Source: Ichthyophis bannanicus (taxonomy: Eukaryota; Chordata; Amphibia; Gymnophiona; Ichthyophiidae). From it: DNA of 64,000 nucleotides. This document shows positions 11,101 to 22,555 of this stretch, piece by piece. Location of the stretch: contig CM066044.1 in the NCBI GenBank assembly GCA_033557465.1, forward strand, positions 194,982,184 through 195,046,183, in the 5' to 3' direction. The notes beneath the pieces were generated by a model, which saw nothing but the letters and a program-made list of their open reading frames with translations, was not told the DNA's origin and ran no database searches. How positions within the stretch are numbered: the first letter of the stretch is position 1; each line of letters starts with the position of its first letter. The position numbers and the translations under genes are program-made.

Positions 11101-12345
11101 CTCCACTTCTCCCATGGGACAGGGTTTGAAAAAGTTCAGAAATCTCTGTGCAATCTCCTCCTCCTCCTCCTCCACCACCAGCATGCAGTCATCCCTTTTG
11201 AGACGGCCTAAGTTTGCCAGTAATTTCCCTGTTTTATCCCCCCACTTATGTAACTTGTATTTATAAGCTCGGATACTCCTCAATACTCTGTTATAGTAAG
11301 GCATTGACCCTATTCCTCCGTTCCTGCAATAGCAATCTGGACTGCTCAGTTCCTGAGGCCATATATTGTGAGCGCCTCTGCCATAAGTCCTGTAACTCCT
11401 GCAGTAATTCCCAATTTTGCAGTTTCTGTTTCTTTATATAACCTATGATCTGACCTCTAAGTACTGCTTTGGCAGCTTCCCAATAAACAATTGGGCCCAT
11501 GTCCTCTATACGATTTTCCTCTTCATATTCCTGCCAGCATTTCTGAAGAAAAAGGCAGAACTCAGAGTTCTGGCTCCACACCGGGTTCATCCTCTACACC
11601 CAGTCCCCGGCTTGGTCAAGAAAAGGAGGCTAAGCTGAAATGCTGCATAGTCAAAGACCACTTGCAGTTTGATGTCCCCTTCCTTCAGTTTCCCCAGAGT
11701 CTTCCTGAGTATCAGATAGTCGATTCTCATGTGCACTTAATGAGGCCCTGAATAGTGTGTGATTTGCTGATCGGTAAAGTGCAAGGCTCTCCACCTATCA
11801 ATTAATTCCAACTCGCTACAGAGACGGTCAACACCCCTTCTCACCTTATCTTTACCCATTAACTTAGAGGGCTTACAGTCCACAGAGGCATGAGCCACTA
11901 TGTTAAAATCCTCTCCAATTATGAGGCAATATTCTGTCTAATCTGCTAGTTTTGCCACTAAGTCCAAAAAGAATGCATGGTAGTATATGACTGGGGCATA
12001 CACACTGCTTAACACTTTTTCCCCTGCAAGTTCCTCCCAAATCAAAACATATCTACTCTCCACATCCTGGTTAACCTTCTATGTTTCAAAAGCAACTCTC
12101 TTCTCAATTAATATAGCTCCCCCCCTCCCCCTCAGAGAAGAGTGCCTCCCACACCCACCCTCTTTAATTTCTCATGTTCCTGAGCAGAGAGATGCATTTC
12201 TTAAACAAATGCAACATCTGTGCCCAGACTCCTCAAGTACGTGAGAACCCTTTCCCGTTTCACCGGGGAATTGAGACCTCCCACATTTAGTGTGGTGAAT
12301 TTTACCTCCGCTATTGCCTGTCCATAATTCAGTTAAGCAAAATGC
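8169..12345 (-). pseudogene. L1/Tx1 ORF2 (endonuclease-reverse transcriptase), broken
   Basis: On the minus strand near 12290 the frame reads FTTLNVGGLNSPVKRERVL, the start of an apurinic endonuclease domain. Near 11900 GEDFNIV and near 11730 RIDYLILRK are later endonuclease motifs. The RT region includes ILACIKLLQLARMPRLNGQ (10990-11040), TQQGCPLSSLLFMSL (about 10430) and a VDDMLISIQHM loop (about 10300) with the catalytic Asp pair. The C-terminal part contains FFEWEKDQRIDLGHLFG (9270) and the cysteine region near 8560 (CDKCKGGYETF). It is interrupted by stops throughout and by the L2 insertion. Confidence 0.75.
9375..9725 (+). mobile_element. L2 LINE 3' end inserted in L1/Tx1 ORF2
   Basis: Plus-strand sequence encodes PPSRDVFTNSNPC-like residues from the L2 C-terminus. 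It ends with GTGTAAAGGCACGCTATATT and AAGTGCATAAATAAAGATAAAG, the characteristic L2 3' tail. It lies between two parts of the minus-strand L1/Tx1 ORF2, so it is the later insertion. Confidence 0.75.
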
Positions 12346-12399
12346 ACAGTCATCACTCCCATCCCTCTTAGAGAGTCTCCCAAACTCCCATTGGCTAAA

Positions 12400-13320
12400 A
12401 ATGCCCCAAACTGCTCCCAATATCTTCTAGCATCAGAACTCTCTATCCCAGGAGGACCCCCACATTCTCCCCCCTTCAACTTGCTCTTCCATCCATCCCC
12501 CCCCAAAGGTCTAACCCTTCCCATCTTCCCATTCAACAGACAAGCCACTCATCCATCACCCAGCTCTCTCCCAAACTCATACCATATCAACATCATCATA
12601 CCCTTCTCACACCCTTGCTCCCACGCGAGTCCCCAAGGGGAAATCCCAGCTCACTCAAGTCTTCCAATCATGGTGGAGGTGGCCAAAATCCCCAGGCTCC
12701 ACAATCCACTACCAGATTTCAAGGCCCCTCAAATCCCCACATGCTATCCCTACAAGTTACCCCCCAACATTTCTTGAATGTATAGTAGCAGGAAAAACAA
12801 GAGAGCTTGCAGCATACACCCTATAAAACAGTCCTTTCGACTTGCTGCAGGCAACTGATGTCTACTTGTGAGGCCACAAATATCATCCAGCAATCAGGAG
12901 TATGTTCCTTGTGCGCTGTCCCTACTCCTTCTGTGAAAAAAGAAAAACTAACATGGGCTCGTGCTCTCCATATACCACAGCATGATACTGGGACCAAGCC
13001 AGGCTGCGCTGCCTCTCCCCACGGTGTCTGCCACTGTTGGAAGAGGCTCCAGCTGTCTTCCATCAACCACACAAACAGCAGTAGCCCTCCTCATCCCAGC
13101 AGTATGCATCCAACTTGGTGAAGCAGGAACCAAAAGAGTTTAGAAGAAAAAGACAGAACCCACCCTTTCAGCAGTCACCGCCATCTCACCTCCTCAGTCA
13201 CTGTCTTAGTGCTGCTTAGTGCTCTCCATGCCGTTCCAATCAAGTACAGCATTCTAAAAACTTCCCACCCTCCCCTACAATATGCAACAGTAAAGTATTA
13301 CCTTCAAAAGGTGACTTTCA
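12400..13320. other. Spacer or degenerate ORF1-ORF2 region of the L1/Tx1 element
   Basis: Several short ORFs on both strands overlap here, but none shows a domain. Its position between ORF1 and the endonuclease suggests a decayed part of the LINE. Confidence 0.35.
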
Positions 13321-13324
13321 GCTT

Positions 13325-14013
13325 ATGAGGAAAAAGAAGCACAAAGAAGATGCCATATTGGTGAAGTGCCGTGCAGATTGGCGCGAACTCCGTTTTGACA
13401 CAACCCGATTTGAATAGTCATTGAACAACATAATTTGTTATCATATTCCAACATTTCTCTTAAAATACATTCCTTTTCTGACCATACTAAGTAGCAGGCA
13501 ATGCCCACCCTTGGTCTGTTATTCTCATCTCTTTTTGGCCCAATGAGATGTGCCCTTTCACAACGCCACGTGTTGCCACAGTCCCTGCAGGCCCAGATGG
13601 GTCAGAAGCCATCTTTCAAAGACGTGGTAAAGTTCCGCATCCATCACTCCTTTCTGTAATCCTACTACATGCAAGTTATTTCTGCGAGCTTTGTTTTCCT
13701 GTTCCTCGATCCTTTCCTGCAATTGCATTTGCTCTTTAGTCAGTTGGTCTACCCATGTCACGAGCCGCTCTGTCATCTCCTCCTGGGTGACCATCTGGTT
13801 CTCCATCTCTGCCATGCATGGGAGCTGCGACTTGAATTTCTCACAAATATCACCAACGGTGGACTGCAATTTAAACATTCCTCCCATGTTGCCGACACTA
13901 TTTTTGATATTTCTGTGGCAAGATCTCCTGCACTCAGGGGGTTTCTTTGTGGGATCTTGGTGCTTTCTACACTGAGTCTGCTCACAGCCCACCCTCATTA
14001 ACCTTTTGGGCAT
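13325..14013 (-). pseudogene. L1/Tx1 ORF1-like protein remnant
   Basis: The frame 14013-13558 (minus) has a heptad-rich, likely coiled-coil stretch (MTERLVTWVDQLTKEQMQLQ), then NKARRNNLHVVGLQKG. The RRNN..VxGL motif marks the start of the RNA-recognition domain of L1 ORF1 proteins. The C-terminal domain may continue at 13500-13330 (SEKECILREMLEYDNKL) in another frame. ORF1 proteins bind their own RNA as trimers. Broken. Confidence 0.65.
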
Positions 14014-14030
14014 GCCCTACTACAGCAGCC

Positions 14031-14272
14031 ACGGTCGACCACTTTTAGTGCACCAGTCGGGAAAGTCATCCTTCTGATCCTGTACAGTGCCTTATAGGGA
14101 ATGACGACCAGGTTTTTTTTTAGCAGTTTTATGAGATCCAAGCAGGGAGCTCTACCCTTTCACATCTTCTCGCCTTCCGTGCATCATGTGATCCCCCCAA
14201 CACATTTTATGATTAATTTTCTACCAGATAGGTTGTGATCAACTTTGATAGATTAGAGATAAATGGCTCCAC
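14031..14272. other. Unassigned spacer
   Basis: No gene or motif recognised. It may be 5' UTR of the minus-strand LINE. Confidence 0.3.
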
Positions 14273-14545
14273 TCACCCACATCCCAGATGACCCTTACAT
14301 CTTTTTTCCCAGCACACCTGATGCATGGGTTTATTCTCCACAAGCTCATCCATTGTCCTATATAATTTAGTGATGCATCCCCAATCTGTCGAGATACCAA
14401 ATACTTTCTCCAATGGAGAAGGCCCCAAACCTAGCAACCCCTTTCCTTGATGAGCCAAGAAATGCTTTACTTGCCCACACTTTGCCTGATTTTCAAAGCA
14501 CAAGTCCATGAGTGACACCATCATATAAATTATCCTGGGGAAAAC
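14273..14545 (-). pseudogene. L1/Tx1 ORF2 fragment (post-RT region)
   Basis: The minus-strand frame reads AKCGQVKHFLAHQGKGLLGL and later ITKLYRTMDELVENKP and HQVCWEK. These resemble the region between the RT and the C-terminal cysteine motif of L1/Tx1 ORF2 proteins. It is an isolated fragment, separate from the larger LINE to the left. Confidence 0.5.
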
Positions 14546-15339
14546 TATGTACTCACATTTACATCTGCAATTTAGGAAGCATAATTTTTCTGTGTTAAAC
14601 TATGCATATACATTTGATTTTGCAGCAATAAGCTTACAGCTGCATACCCTCCCTAACCCCGCCCTCGTGAATGCCTCTGCTCACTACGGGTAAAAGTAGG
14701 CGCATACAGGCTGTACATGCAGATGTCTACTTGCAGAGTAGGTAGGCTGTTTTGGAACAGGCGGTAAAGTACTGCTTTACCTGAAGAAACGACTTGGAAA
14801 TTACCTCGATAAAGGGCAAAAAGGAAAATTCTGCACATTTTTGACATCAAGACTGAAGGCATTATTTATCAGCTGGGCAGACCACTGAACGTGCCATGTC
14901 TTTTCATGGGATTTTCAACCAAGTCCTGCAGCATGCAGCAAACTGCCTGGCTTAAGAGTTTGCAAAATATATCCAACATTTCTCCGAATGTGACATTTGC
15001 AGGCGCCTCATATTTCAGAAAAGTCTCTACTGTAGAACATACTGTCTTCCTTCAAGTTCCATCTGAAATGCGATTAGCAATAAATCAATGATATGATGGA
15101 ACCAGGGGTAAAGTAAATAAAGCTAATTAAAAGAAATAGATATTGTGAGCCACAAGCAAATAGAAAGGATTTGTTCATGTTGGCCTCTCCCTAGTTCCCA
15201 GCAATATCCTCTCCCCTCCCTAGCATAATTTAGTATCTCATGCCACATTAAAAGAAACGCCCAATAACACTTTGACTGATTCCTCTCCCCAGTGTAGGTC
15301 CTGCATCTCTCTCTCTCTCTTCTGGACATAGGGTACCCA
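14546..15339. other. No gene recognised
   Basis: This stretch has mixed composition with a short CT-rich run at 15309-15320. I see no domain, splice pattern or repeat boundary I can support. Confidence 0.3.
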
Positions 15340-15770
15340 GGGTTGACCCATCCACCAAACTAGGCAGTCGCCTAGGGTGGCAGGCCACAGTGAGCAGCAT
15401 CGCTGCCCCTCCCACCACAAAGCAGCAGTTCAGCACCATCCAGTCCACCATGCCTCCCCCTTTCCCAGCATCCATCTTCTCAACTGGGGGAGGCAGGGCG
15501 TCATGGCGATCCCTCTGCTGCATTAGGCTTTAAAGTGCCCCTGTTGGCACGCTCACGGCCTGCCGCTCCTGCCACCCTCTGACACAACTTCCTGTTGGAG
15601 GGGGCAGGAGCAGCAGGCCATGAGCGTGCCAACAGGGGCGCTTTAAAGCTCAACGAAGTAGAGGGATCGCCATGCCACCACCCCAGGCAGGAAGATGCAT
15701 GCTGGGAGGGGGTGCAGCATGGTGGGCTGGGTGCCACCTCAATCCTGGGGAGGGGGGGCAGCATGGAGGA
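15340..15770. mobile_element. Palindromic non-autonomous element
   Basis: Two arms of about 75 bp, 15501-15576 and 15598-15674, are inverted copies around a loop of about 20 bp: GCGATCCCTCT...TTTAAAG...GTTGGCACGCTCA on the left reappears inverted on the right. The left part also contains AGGCAGTCGCCTAGGGTGGC, a motif common at the ends of DNA-transposon-derived repeats. Outer ends are not resolved. Confidence 0.55.
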
Positions 15771-16135
15771 CACCTTTTCCTAAGCTGCATTAAAGTAAAG
15801 CAGCTACTACATATTAATGGCCAAAATTAACATGCAGTAACTGCAAAGCCTCCGTGAACTGTAGGGGGCATGTCCACCATCTTCCCACAGTCTTAACAGA
15901 GACAGTACACTTAAAGCACATGTGAAGGATAAATTTATCAGGGGAAGCCTAGTTTAAGAGGGAAGTAGGTACTTACTTGGGAGCTATTTTATAAGGACAA
16001 ATAGGCATCTATATGTCTTTATAAAATACTAGTGTAAGCAGCAGAAATCATGTCTACAGTGCAGGCGTGGAAATTTACATCTCCGCACCTAGATTATTTA
16101 GGTTATGCACATAGAACATATTCTATAATCTAAAT
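15771..16135. other. No gene; short MITE-like sequence
   Basis: The words TTTATAAAATA and TTTATAAGGACAAATAGGC recur in other unassigned parts of the window (17820-17860, 27660-27690). This suggests small non-autonomous repeats. No coding sequence. Confidence 0.35.
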
Positions 16136-16578
16136 GTGTACTTGCGATTCCCACCCATAATTCACCCTTGTACACAGCTACTGGAAAAAGGAGGAAACAC
16201 CACCAAAACATCCTCTCAACCCCATCTCTCAAGATCAGTAGCTCTCAAACCTGCCAGAGAGCTTTTGAAATCTTCAGTCTGGAACTCACTTCCACATCCA
16301 AGATCAATTAATGACACCTCTGGCTTCAGGAAAATGCTAAAAATTCATCTGTTCATTGAATACTATGGCCCATCCCTAAGTACCCAATCATAACTCTCAA
16401 AAAACTTACACCAATCCTCCATTGACTGGATACCCCCTAACCTGAATGTAACCTTCAACTTACAAATGTAAATACTTGCCACTGTTGATGCAACAGTTAA
16501 TTTTCTCCGATGTATTATAGTTATAGTTTTACCAGTTTCATGTAAAATTGTTGTGTTTAAATGTAAACCGTTTTGATA
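16136..16578 (+). mobile_element. L2-like LINE 3' end
   Basis: Plus-strand translation gives VWNSLPHPRSINDTSGFRKM, the conserved L2 C-terminal phrase, followed by FIEYYG. A 3' end of about 180 bp ends near TGTAAACCGTTTTGAT. It is 5'-truncated and decayed. Confidence 0.65.
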
Positions 16579-17010
16579 GAAACATGATGACAAAAACAAA
16601 ACCAGATAGCCTATCTAGTCTGCCCTTCCATATCAACTACTACAGAATAGTCCCCTTCTTTCCATTAGAGATCCTCTGTGTTTGTCCCATTCTTATTTGA
16701 ATTCAGATACTGTCCTCACCTCTACCACCTCCACTGGGAGGCTATTCCATGGATCCACCACTCTTTCTGTAAAGAAATATTTCCGCATATCACTCCTGAA
16801 TCTATCCCCCTTCACCCTCATCCCATGTCCCCTCGTAGCAGAGCTTGCTTTCAATCGAAAGAGGCTCTCCCTCTGTGCATTTATGCCACGGAATTAGTTA
16901 AACATCTCAATCATATCACCTCTATCCCGCCTTTCCTGTAAGGTGTACATATTAAGATCCTTAAGTCTATCCTCATATGCTTTATAATGAAGACCACTAA
17001 CCATTATATA
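16579..17010 (-). mobile_element. CR1-like LINE 3' end, minus strand
   Basis: On the minus strand it encodes KAYEDRLKDLNMYTLQERRD, then RGDMIEMF, the end of a CR1-type ORF2. It continues toward 16600 into the 3' end with the boundary sequence GATAGACTAGATAGGC-like. It shares this 3' end, inverted, with the plus-strand CR1 at 22190-22550. 5'-truncated. Confidence 0.7.
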
Positions 17011-18489
17011 CTGCCTTTCAATGTTAAATACAAATAAATAAGTGCCATCATGGAAATATAAAATTCCGACTGGTGTAAAAGGAAGTGTAACAGGCCACAA
17101 ACACACAAACCTTACTTTATAAATGTACCCCTTCAATGGACTGCAGATTTACTGAATGCTCTGCTTTATCTGCTGCGATCGCACAATACTGTACCATACC
17201 CCACGTTAAGTATGAGGCCTGGTCCCTGCCCATTCCTTGCCGGACTCCATGTTTGTTGGTTAATGTGGGAATTAGCACACGCTAAGTGTTAAGCCACTGC
17301 ATTAACTGTTATTGCAGGAATGTGCTAATTACCGCACTAAGTGCTTAACTCACTTTAGTAAAAGGAGTCCAAGCTCTCTGAAAAGCAGGCTAACTGGAAA
17401 AAGGCTACTTGTGCTTTGTGTCTACTCAAAGTATTCAACTCAACAGAAGCTAAATATAGAGAAAAAGACAAAGTACCAAAAAGTCAACTGAAAACGGAAG
17501 CCAAAAAAAAAATTCAGGCAAGAACACAGTTTTGTAAAGAATATATCGTTTTCTGTCGCTTTTAAATGGAAAATGTTCCATGGTTCAAAATTTTAAAATC
17601 AATACTGTTTAAAAAGCTTGATGTATCAGGGTTTTATTAAGTTGCAGACATAAAAAGGATTGTCGATTTCAGTGCAGACTGGAAATGCAGGAACTCAGAG
17701 CAACTCAGTCAGCAACATAAAAAAGAACAGAGGCAGTGTACACCGCTGCATATGCCGGAGGGGGATCATTTTATCACAGGGCACCTATGTGAACAGCTAT
17801 TTAAATCTGTTTTATAAAGCTAAGATAGGTGCTTATGTGTTTTTACAAAATAGACCCCCAGAACCAGTCCAATAGTGCACAAATTCACACCTGCTCCAAA
17901 GATGGTGTAAAGGTGTGCATGTATTCAGGGTGTGCATGTATTCAATGTGTGCACATGTGGATTTTATCACATCGGCGCATGCATCTCAGTACTCCCCAGG
18001 AACGCCTAGACATGGTTCACATAGCAGCATGAGCAATCTTTTGGCGCATGGAATTTGAAGCACACATACTCCTGGGCAATTTAGGAAAGTTCTTTTCCAT
18101 GTTTAAAACGGGCTTCACATGCAGAAAATGCTGCATAAAAGGACCCTATAATGTCAGTCCTCCCAGAAAATGCTGTTTGGCCAGGACTACAAGAGCAGAT
18201 CTTTGCTTAGGGTAAAAGTCTTACATGTCTTCTTCCTGCTGTAGAAACTGTCAGCCTTTGAAAAGCAAGGCTGAACTTAAGATCCAAGAAACATATACAG
18301 CTTGCAAGTTTTCTAAACACATTTGCTCACTTCTTCCCAAGTATCATAGACACCCCCACTCTCAGTACAGGTCCTTAAACACTGATATTTTCTGCTAAGG
18401 ATCTCCAGTTTATTTTTAAATGATTTTATGGAATATTCCTCAATTACATATTACATTATTGCAAAACACTAAGCTCTGCACTATAAAAA
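17011..18489. other. No gene; MITE-like repeats
   Basis: No coding sequence is recognised. At 17260-17370, GCTAAGTGTTAAGC and GCACTAAGTGCTTAAC, ending TTTAGTAAAAGGAG, form a partly palindromic repeat. At 17640-18150 there is a sequence whose pieces (CATGCAGAAAATGC, TTACAAAATAGACCCC) reappear inverted at 27400-27690. A short tandem GTGTGCATGTATTCA lies at 17920-17955. Confidence 0.4.
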
Positions 18490-18519
18490 AAAACAAACCC
18501 CTCAATTGTTACTAAGACT

Positions 18520-19357
18520 TGGCTGATCTGGGAGCTCGAGTAGAAGAAACAGACTCAGGTGGAACAGCATGGGGAAGTACTGGAAGAACTACAAAAAAGT
18601 TGGGAAGAACTAAAGCAGGGTCACGAGGAACTGAAGTTGAAAGATGAGGACCTGGAAGATCGCTCTAGACGATGTAACATCAGAGTGAGGGGGGTCCCAG
18701 GAGGCCAAATACAAGAACTGTGATGAGGTTATAACAAAAGTATTTAGAGCTCTGCTACAAACAGCAGCTCCAGAGGAGGGTGGAGATGATGAGCCCCTAC
18801 AACTTGAGTAGGCCCATAGAGGGCTGAGGCCCATAAGGGACAATAGGCCAAGAGATTTTGTGGTGTGCCTGACTTCTTTTAAAACGAAAGAGCGTGTCCT
18901 GAGAGCTGCACGAAAAGTGAGGCACTTCAAATGGGAGGAGCATAATGTGGAATTGTTCCAGGACTTGTCATTAGGCACGCTTCAAAGGAGGAGAGAGCTG
19001 AAAGAGGTGACCGCCTATTTGAGGAGAGAAGATATGCGATATAAGTGGCTGTACCCATTTGGCTTACTGATCATAGTACAAGGGAAACTGAGAAGAGTCC
19101 AGACCAGTGAGGAAGTGTGGCGCGTGCTTAAAGAATGGGGATTGACCAATCTTCCAAATGGGGTTGGAGGCCAAGGTAGAATAACGATGAATAAAGCATC
19201 TACGTTGAGGGCGGACAATTTGAAGTGGCACCGGGCACCAGCGGATGGCAGGAGGTTGGCACGACTAAATAAAAGAAGCCCTGGAGAGACGGCAGCGGAT
19301 AAGGGTAACGGCTGCAGCAGTGGAAGAGAATTAGCTGGGACAATGCAGAGATCATGA
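18520..19357 (+). pseudogene. L1/Tx1 ORF1-like protein, broken
   Basis: Near 18630 the frame reads LKDEDLEDRSRRCNIRVRGV, a coiled-coil end followed by the RNA-recognition domain start of L1 ORF1. A stop and frameshift follow (about 18720-18850). Then 18860-19357 gives VCLTSFKTKERVLRAARK and the C-terminal part with REDMRYKWLYPFGLLI. It binds RNA in the intact family. Broken. Confidence 0.7.
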
Positions 19358-19375
19358 AGAGGAAGTGTTGATAGA

Positions 19376-19890
19376 TTTTAATAAATGTATTGAAGGGGGT
19401 GGGGGACAGGTAGAAGAATGTGGGGAGAGGGAGGGGGAGGTAGGAGGAGAAGGGGCAAGAAGGAAGAGGGGGTGGGGGGCGAGGAGGGGGGTGGGGACAA
19501 ATACGGAGGGATAATAACAAGATATAGAGCAAATGTAGTGGGGGTGGAGCCGAGGGGGATTGGAGGAAGGGTGGTTGAGTGGAAGAGATATGGGAAGGGG
19601 AAGAGGGGGGTGAGGATCAAGCTATAAGGGGGAGACAGGGGAGGTGAACTAGTTAAGGGTGGAAGGAGAGGGTCTGGGGATTAAGGTGGAATAGAAAGGT
19701 AAGAGAAGGCGATGGCTCGATTGATTGTCACTAAGTATGGAAGACGAGTCTCCAATGAGGGGAGGGGGGAGGGGGAAGGGAGATAGGGTGGTTGGGGGGC
19801 ATGGTAGGGTAGTTAGAGGGGGAGAGGGCGGGAGGGGGAAGAGAGCGAGGGTGGGGGAGGAAGAGGGGGGCCAAGAGAGCAGGGGGGGGG
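19376..19890 (+). repeat. Purine-rich, G-run-rich spacer
   Basis: About 500 bp are dominated by G and A on the plus strand, with many runs of four or more G (for example at 19396-19400, 19468-19476, 19883-19892). It lies between ORF1 and ORF2 of the L1/Tx1-like element. Open frames on the complementary strand are low-complexity Pro/Ser/Leu and are not considered genes. Confidence 0.75.
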
Positions 19891-20424
19891 GTATTCTGAA
19901 AAAAATAGGCGAGTTAACAATAGTCTCGATAAATGTAAAAGGGCTTAATTCACCATTTAAACGACACAAATTGTATACAGAAATTGCACACCAGAAGGCA
20001 GCAATAGTACTGATTCAGGAAACGCATTTGACAAAAGCGACAGAATATCTAGTTAAACCCAAAGGATATGGAGTATGTCTACACGCATCTAACACAGTGG
20101 AAAAGAAAAAAGGAGGGGTTGCCAAATTGATAGCTACAAAGTTAAAGATGCAATTGCAGGATGTGGTGAGGGAGATTTGTGTTAATACGTTTAAAAGTGG
20201 GAAATGAATGGTATTGTATAATGAATGTCTACGCGCCAACAGGGGCGCAAAGTGAATTTTGGACAAAATTGAATGAGGAAGTCGGGAAATTGGGGGAAGG
20301 TATTCTAATTTGTGGAGGTGATTTCAATTTAACGTGGAATCCAGTGAGAGATGCCACGGGGAAGAGAGAGGGTAAGAGGGCAGATAGGAACAGATATCGT
20401 AACTTTGTAACACAGGAAGAGGTA
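19890..20424 (+). pseudogene. L1/Tx1 ORF2 endonuclease, truncated
   Basis: The frame reads ELTIVSINVKGLNSPFKRHK, then AAIVLIQETHL (catalytic QE), and after a frameshift near 20200 WYCIMNVYAPTG and ICGGDFNLTWNPV (the GDFN motif). These are ordered APE-type endonuclease motifs. The product would nick target DNA to prime reverse transcription. The ORF is lost after 20424. Confidence 0.75.
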
Positions 20425-20425
20425 C

Positions 20426-20500
20426 TTATGCCACTGTACAAGTCACTGGTGAGGCCTCACTTGGAATACTGTGTTCGTTTTGGAGACCATATCTTGCCCA
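20426..20500 (+). mobile_element. CR1 fragment
   Basis: The sequence encodes the CR1 phrase [15 protein letters not shown], with GGAGACC following. The same words recur in the CR1 at 21370-21430. It is joined directly to the truncated L1/Tx1-like element. Confidence 0.6.
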
Positions 20501-21084
20501 GTGAAAATATATTTTCTCCAATTTGTGTCCTCTAGACTTTGTACTTTTTGAAAAAGAGTGGCTGCTGGGGTATAGAAAAAACAACTTCCCCTCTGAGTGA
20601 AGGCTTAAATTATTTTGTAACTGAAATAAGTAGTTTATGTTTTTCAGATGACTGGACAGCCCCCTTGATATTGCACTGTGACCTAGGAGGCTGGAAAGTT
20701 TCTGATGTCTTGGCAGGAAGTCGTCAAGACTCCATGGACTTAAGGATATTACTAGAGAATGAAAAAAAAAACACCCCAACAATGTTTAACCTTCCAAGAG
20801 AGGCATCAGACTGGAAAAACATTTGATTTATTTGCCGTAACCCATTCCTGAGAGGATTAATGCAGCATTCTGTATTAATTTGAAACTAAGGGGCAGTACA
20901 GAAAAGGCTGGCCACGACCACCGCATCAAGGTAAGTGGCTGCTTTCTTCATTTATCTTATGCTCAGTGTTCAACAGGCCTCTCCGTTTAGGCAGAACTGT
21001 TTCAGTATATGACTCTAAACTAAAAAAGATTCATCTATTTAAAATTAGGACTGTTACTTATACAATCCCTCTAAATTTACATGA
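20501..21084. other. No gene recognised
   Basis: I find no domain or repeat boundary that I can support. The frame at 20539-20826 is short and shows no motif. Confidence 0.3.
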
Positions 21085-22555
21085 GGAGGGATCCAGCTAA
21101 GCTTAAAGAATGGTCAAGCATTTGGCAGATGAGATTCAATGCTAAAAAAAATGCAGGGTCATGTATTTGGGCTAGAAAAATCCAAGGGAGCGGTACGGTA
21201 TAGGGAGAAAAGTACTTATGTCCATGAAAAAAAGAGTGCAACCTGGGTGTGATTGTTTCTGAAAATCTTAAAATGGCTAGACAGGTAGAAAAGGCGATGG
21301 CAAAAGCTAGACGGATGCTTGGGTGCATAGGCAGAGGAATGGACAGCAGGAAAAGGGGAGGTGATAGGGCCTCTGTATAAGTCTTTGGTGCGACCTCATC
21401 TGGAATATTATATGCAATTCTGGAGACCGCACATTCAAAAGGATATAAAGAGGATGGAGTCAGTGCAGAGGGTGGCTACTAAACCATATAGGGACAGACT
21501 TTAAGATCTTAACATATATATGTTAGAGCAGTGTTTTTCAACCTTTTTTGTGCAAAGGCACATTTTTTTCATGAAAAAAATCACGAGGCACACCACCATT
21601 AGAAAATGTTAAAAAAATTTACCTCTGTGCCTATATTGACTATATATAAAGTAATTCTCTTGAATAGGAATCAAACACTCACACCAACCCCCCTCCCCTG
21701 CTGGTTCACACCAACCCCCCTCCCCTGCTGGTTCACTCACACCACCCCCCCCCCCCCTCCACTGCTCCCGATCTTGCGGCCAGAGCAAAAAACCGGAGGG
21801 CTCCTGACAGTTTCTCTTTACTTTTCAATGTAAGTGTAGTGCAGCCGCTGCTCTGTACAAAGCAGAACCAGCGGCTACACTGCTATAGGGAATCGCGATC
21901 GCGTTCGCGCCGCGGACTTTGGCACAAAAGCCGTTTTTATGCTCTGGCCGCTCCCGATCTTGCGGCCAGAGCAAAAAACCGGCTTTTCAATGGCCGGTTT
22001 TACAACTGTGCCGGCAGCCGGCCTGGCCATGGAAAAACCGGCCAGGCCGGCTGAAAACCGGCCGGTTGGCAACCCTAATTTGTGAGCCGAGGCCACATGT
22101 TACGGATGAAATTGGAATTTTTCCCACGGCACACCAGACAATATCTCGCGGCACACTATGAAAAACGCTGTGTTAGAGGAAAGGTGGGCTAGAGGAGATA
22201 AGATAGAGCTGTTCAAATACCTTCATGGCATAAATGCATAAGAAAAGAGTCTCTCTTGATTGAAAGCAAGCTCTGCAACGAGGGGAAATAGGATGAGGGA
22301 GAAAGGGGAAAGACCCAGGAGTAATATGCAGAAATTTTTCTTTACGGAAAGAGTGGTAGACGCGTGGAATAATTTCCCAGTGGAGGTGGCAGAGACAAGA
22401 ACAGTATCTGAATTTAAGAAAGCATGGGACAAACACAGAAGATCTCTCTAAAGGTAAAAAAAGGGACTATAGTATTTGATATGGAAGGGCAGACTAGATA
22501 GGCCATATGGTCTTTTTCTGCCGTCATGTCTCTGTGTTTAAATAAATAAATCTAC
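21085..22555 (+). mobile_element. CR1 LINE 3' end, plus strand, split by a hAT element
   Basis: Plus-strand CR1 ORF2 C-terminal pieces include a KCRVMYLG-like region near 21150, then LGVIVSENLKMARQVEKAM and [10 protein letters not shown]. After the hAT insertion (21529-22170) it continues with FFTERVVDAWNNFPVEVAET (22330-22400). The 3' end at 22480-22550 reads GGAAGGGCAGACTAGATAGG, then TTTTTCTGCCGTCATG. 5'-truncated and frame-shifted. Confidence 0.78.
21529..22170. mobile_element. Non-autonomous hAT element with perfect 8-bp duplication
   Basis: The ends are CAGTGTTTTTCAACC (left) and TATGAAAAACGCTG (right), imperfect inverted repeats. The octamer tgttagag occurs at 21521-21528 and again at 22171-22178: a perfect target duplication within the CR1 sequence. 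Inside, the 33-bp block starting GCTCCCGATCTTGCGGCC is present at both 21764 and 21949, a C-run lies at 21744-21758, and TGCTGGTTCAC is tandemly repeated near 21697-21740. No transposase. Confidence 0.85.

Larger units (their letters stand above)
7955..14030 (-). mobile_element. L1/Tx1-like LINE, decayed, minus strand
   Basis: In element order, right to left, it holds: ORF1 remnant (14013-13325), a spacer, endonuclease (12345-11590), reverse transcriptase (11590-10080), C-terminal region (10080-8169) and a 3' end near 7960 with CAATAAACTTATTAAAAATG on the minus strand. An L2 3' end is inserted at 9375-9725. There are many stops and frameshifts. Confidence 0.75.
18490..20425 (+). mobile_element. 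L1/Tx1-like LINE, 5' part, plus strand
   Basis: It contains ORF1 (18520-19357), a purine-rich spacer (19376-19890) and the start of ORF2 endonuclease (19890-20425). It is cut off at 20425, where a CR1 fragment begins, so reverse transcriptase is absent. That makes it a 3'-truncated copy, unusual for LINE insertions and more likely due to later deletion or rearrangement. Confidence 0.7.
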
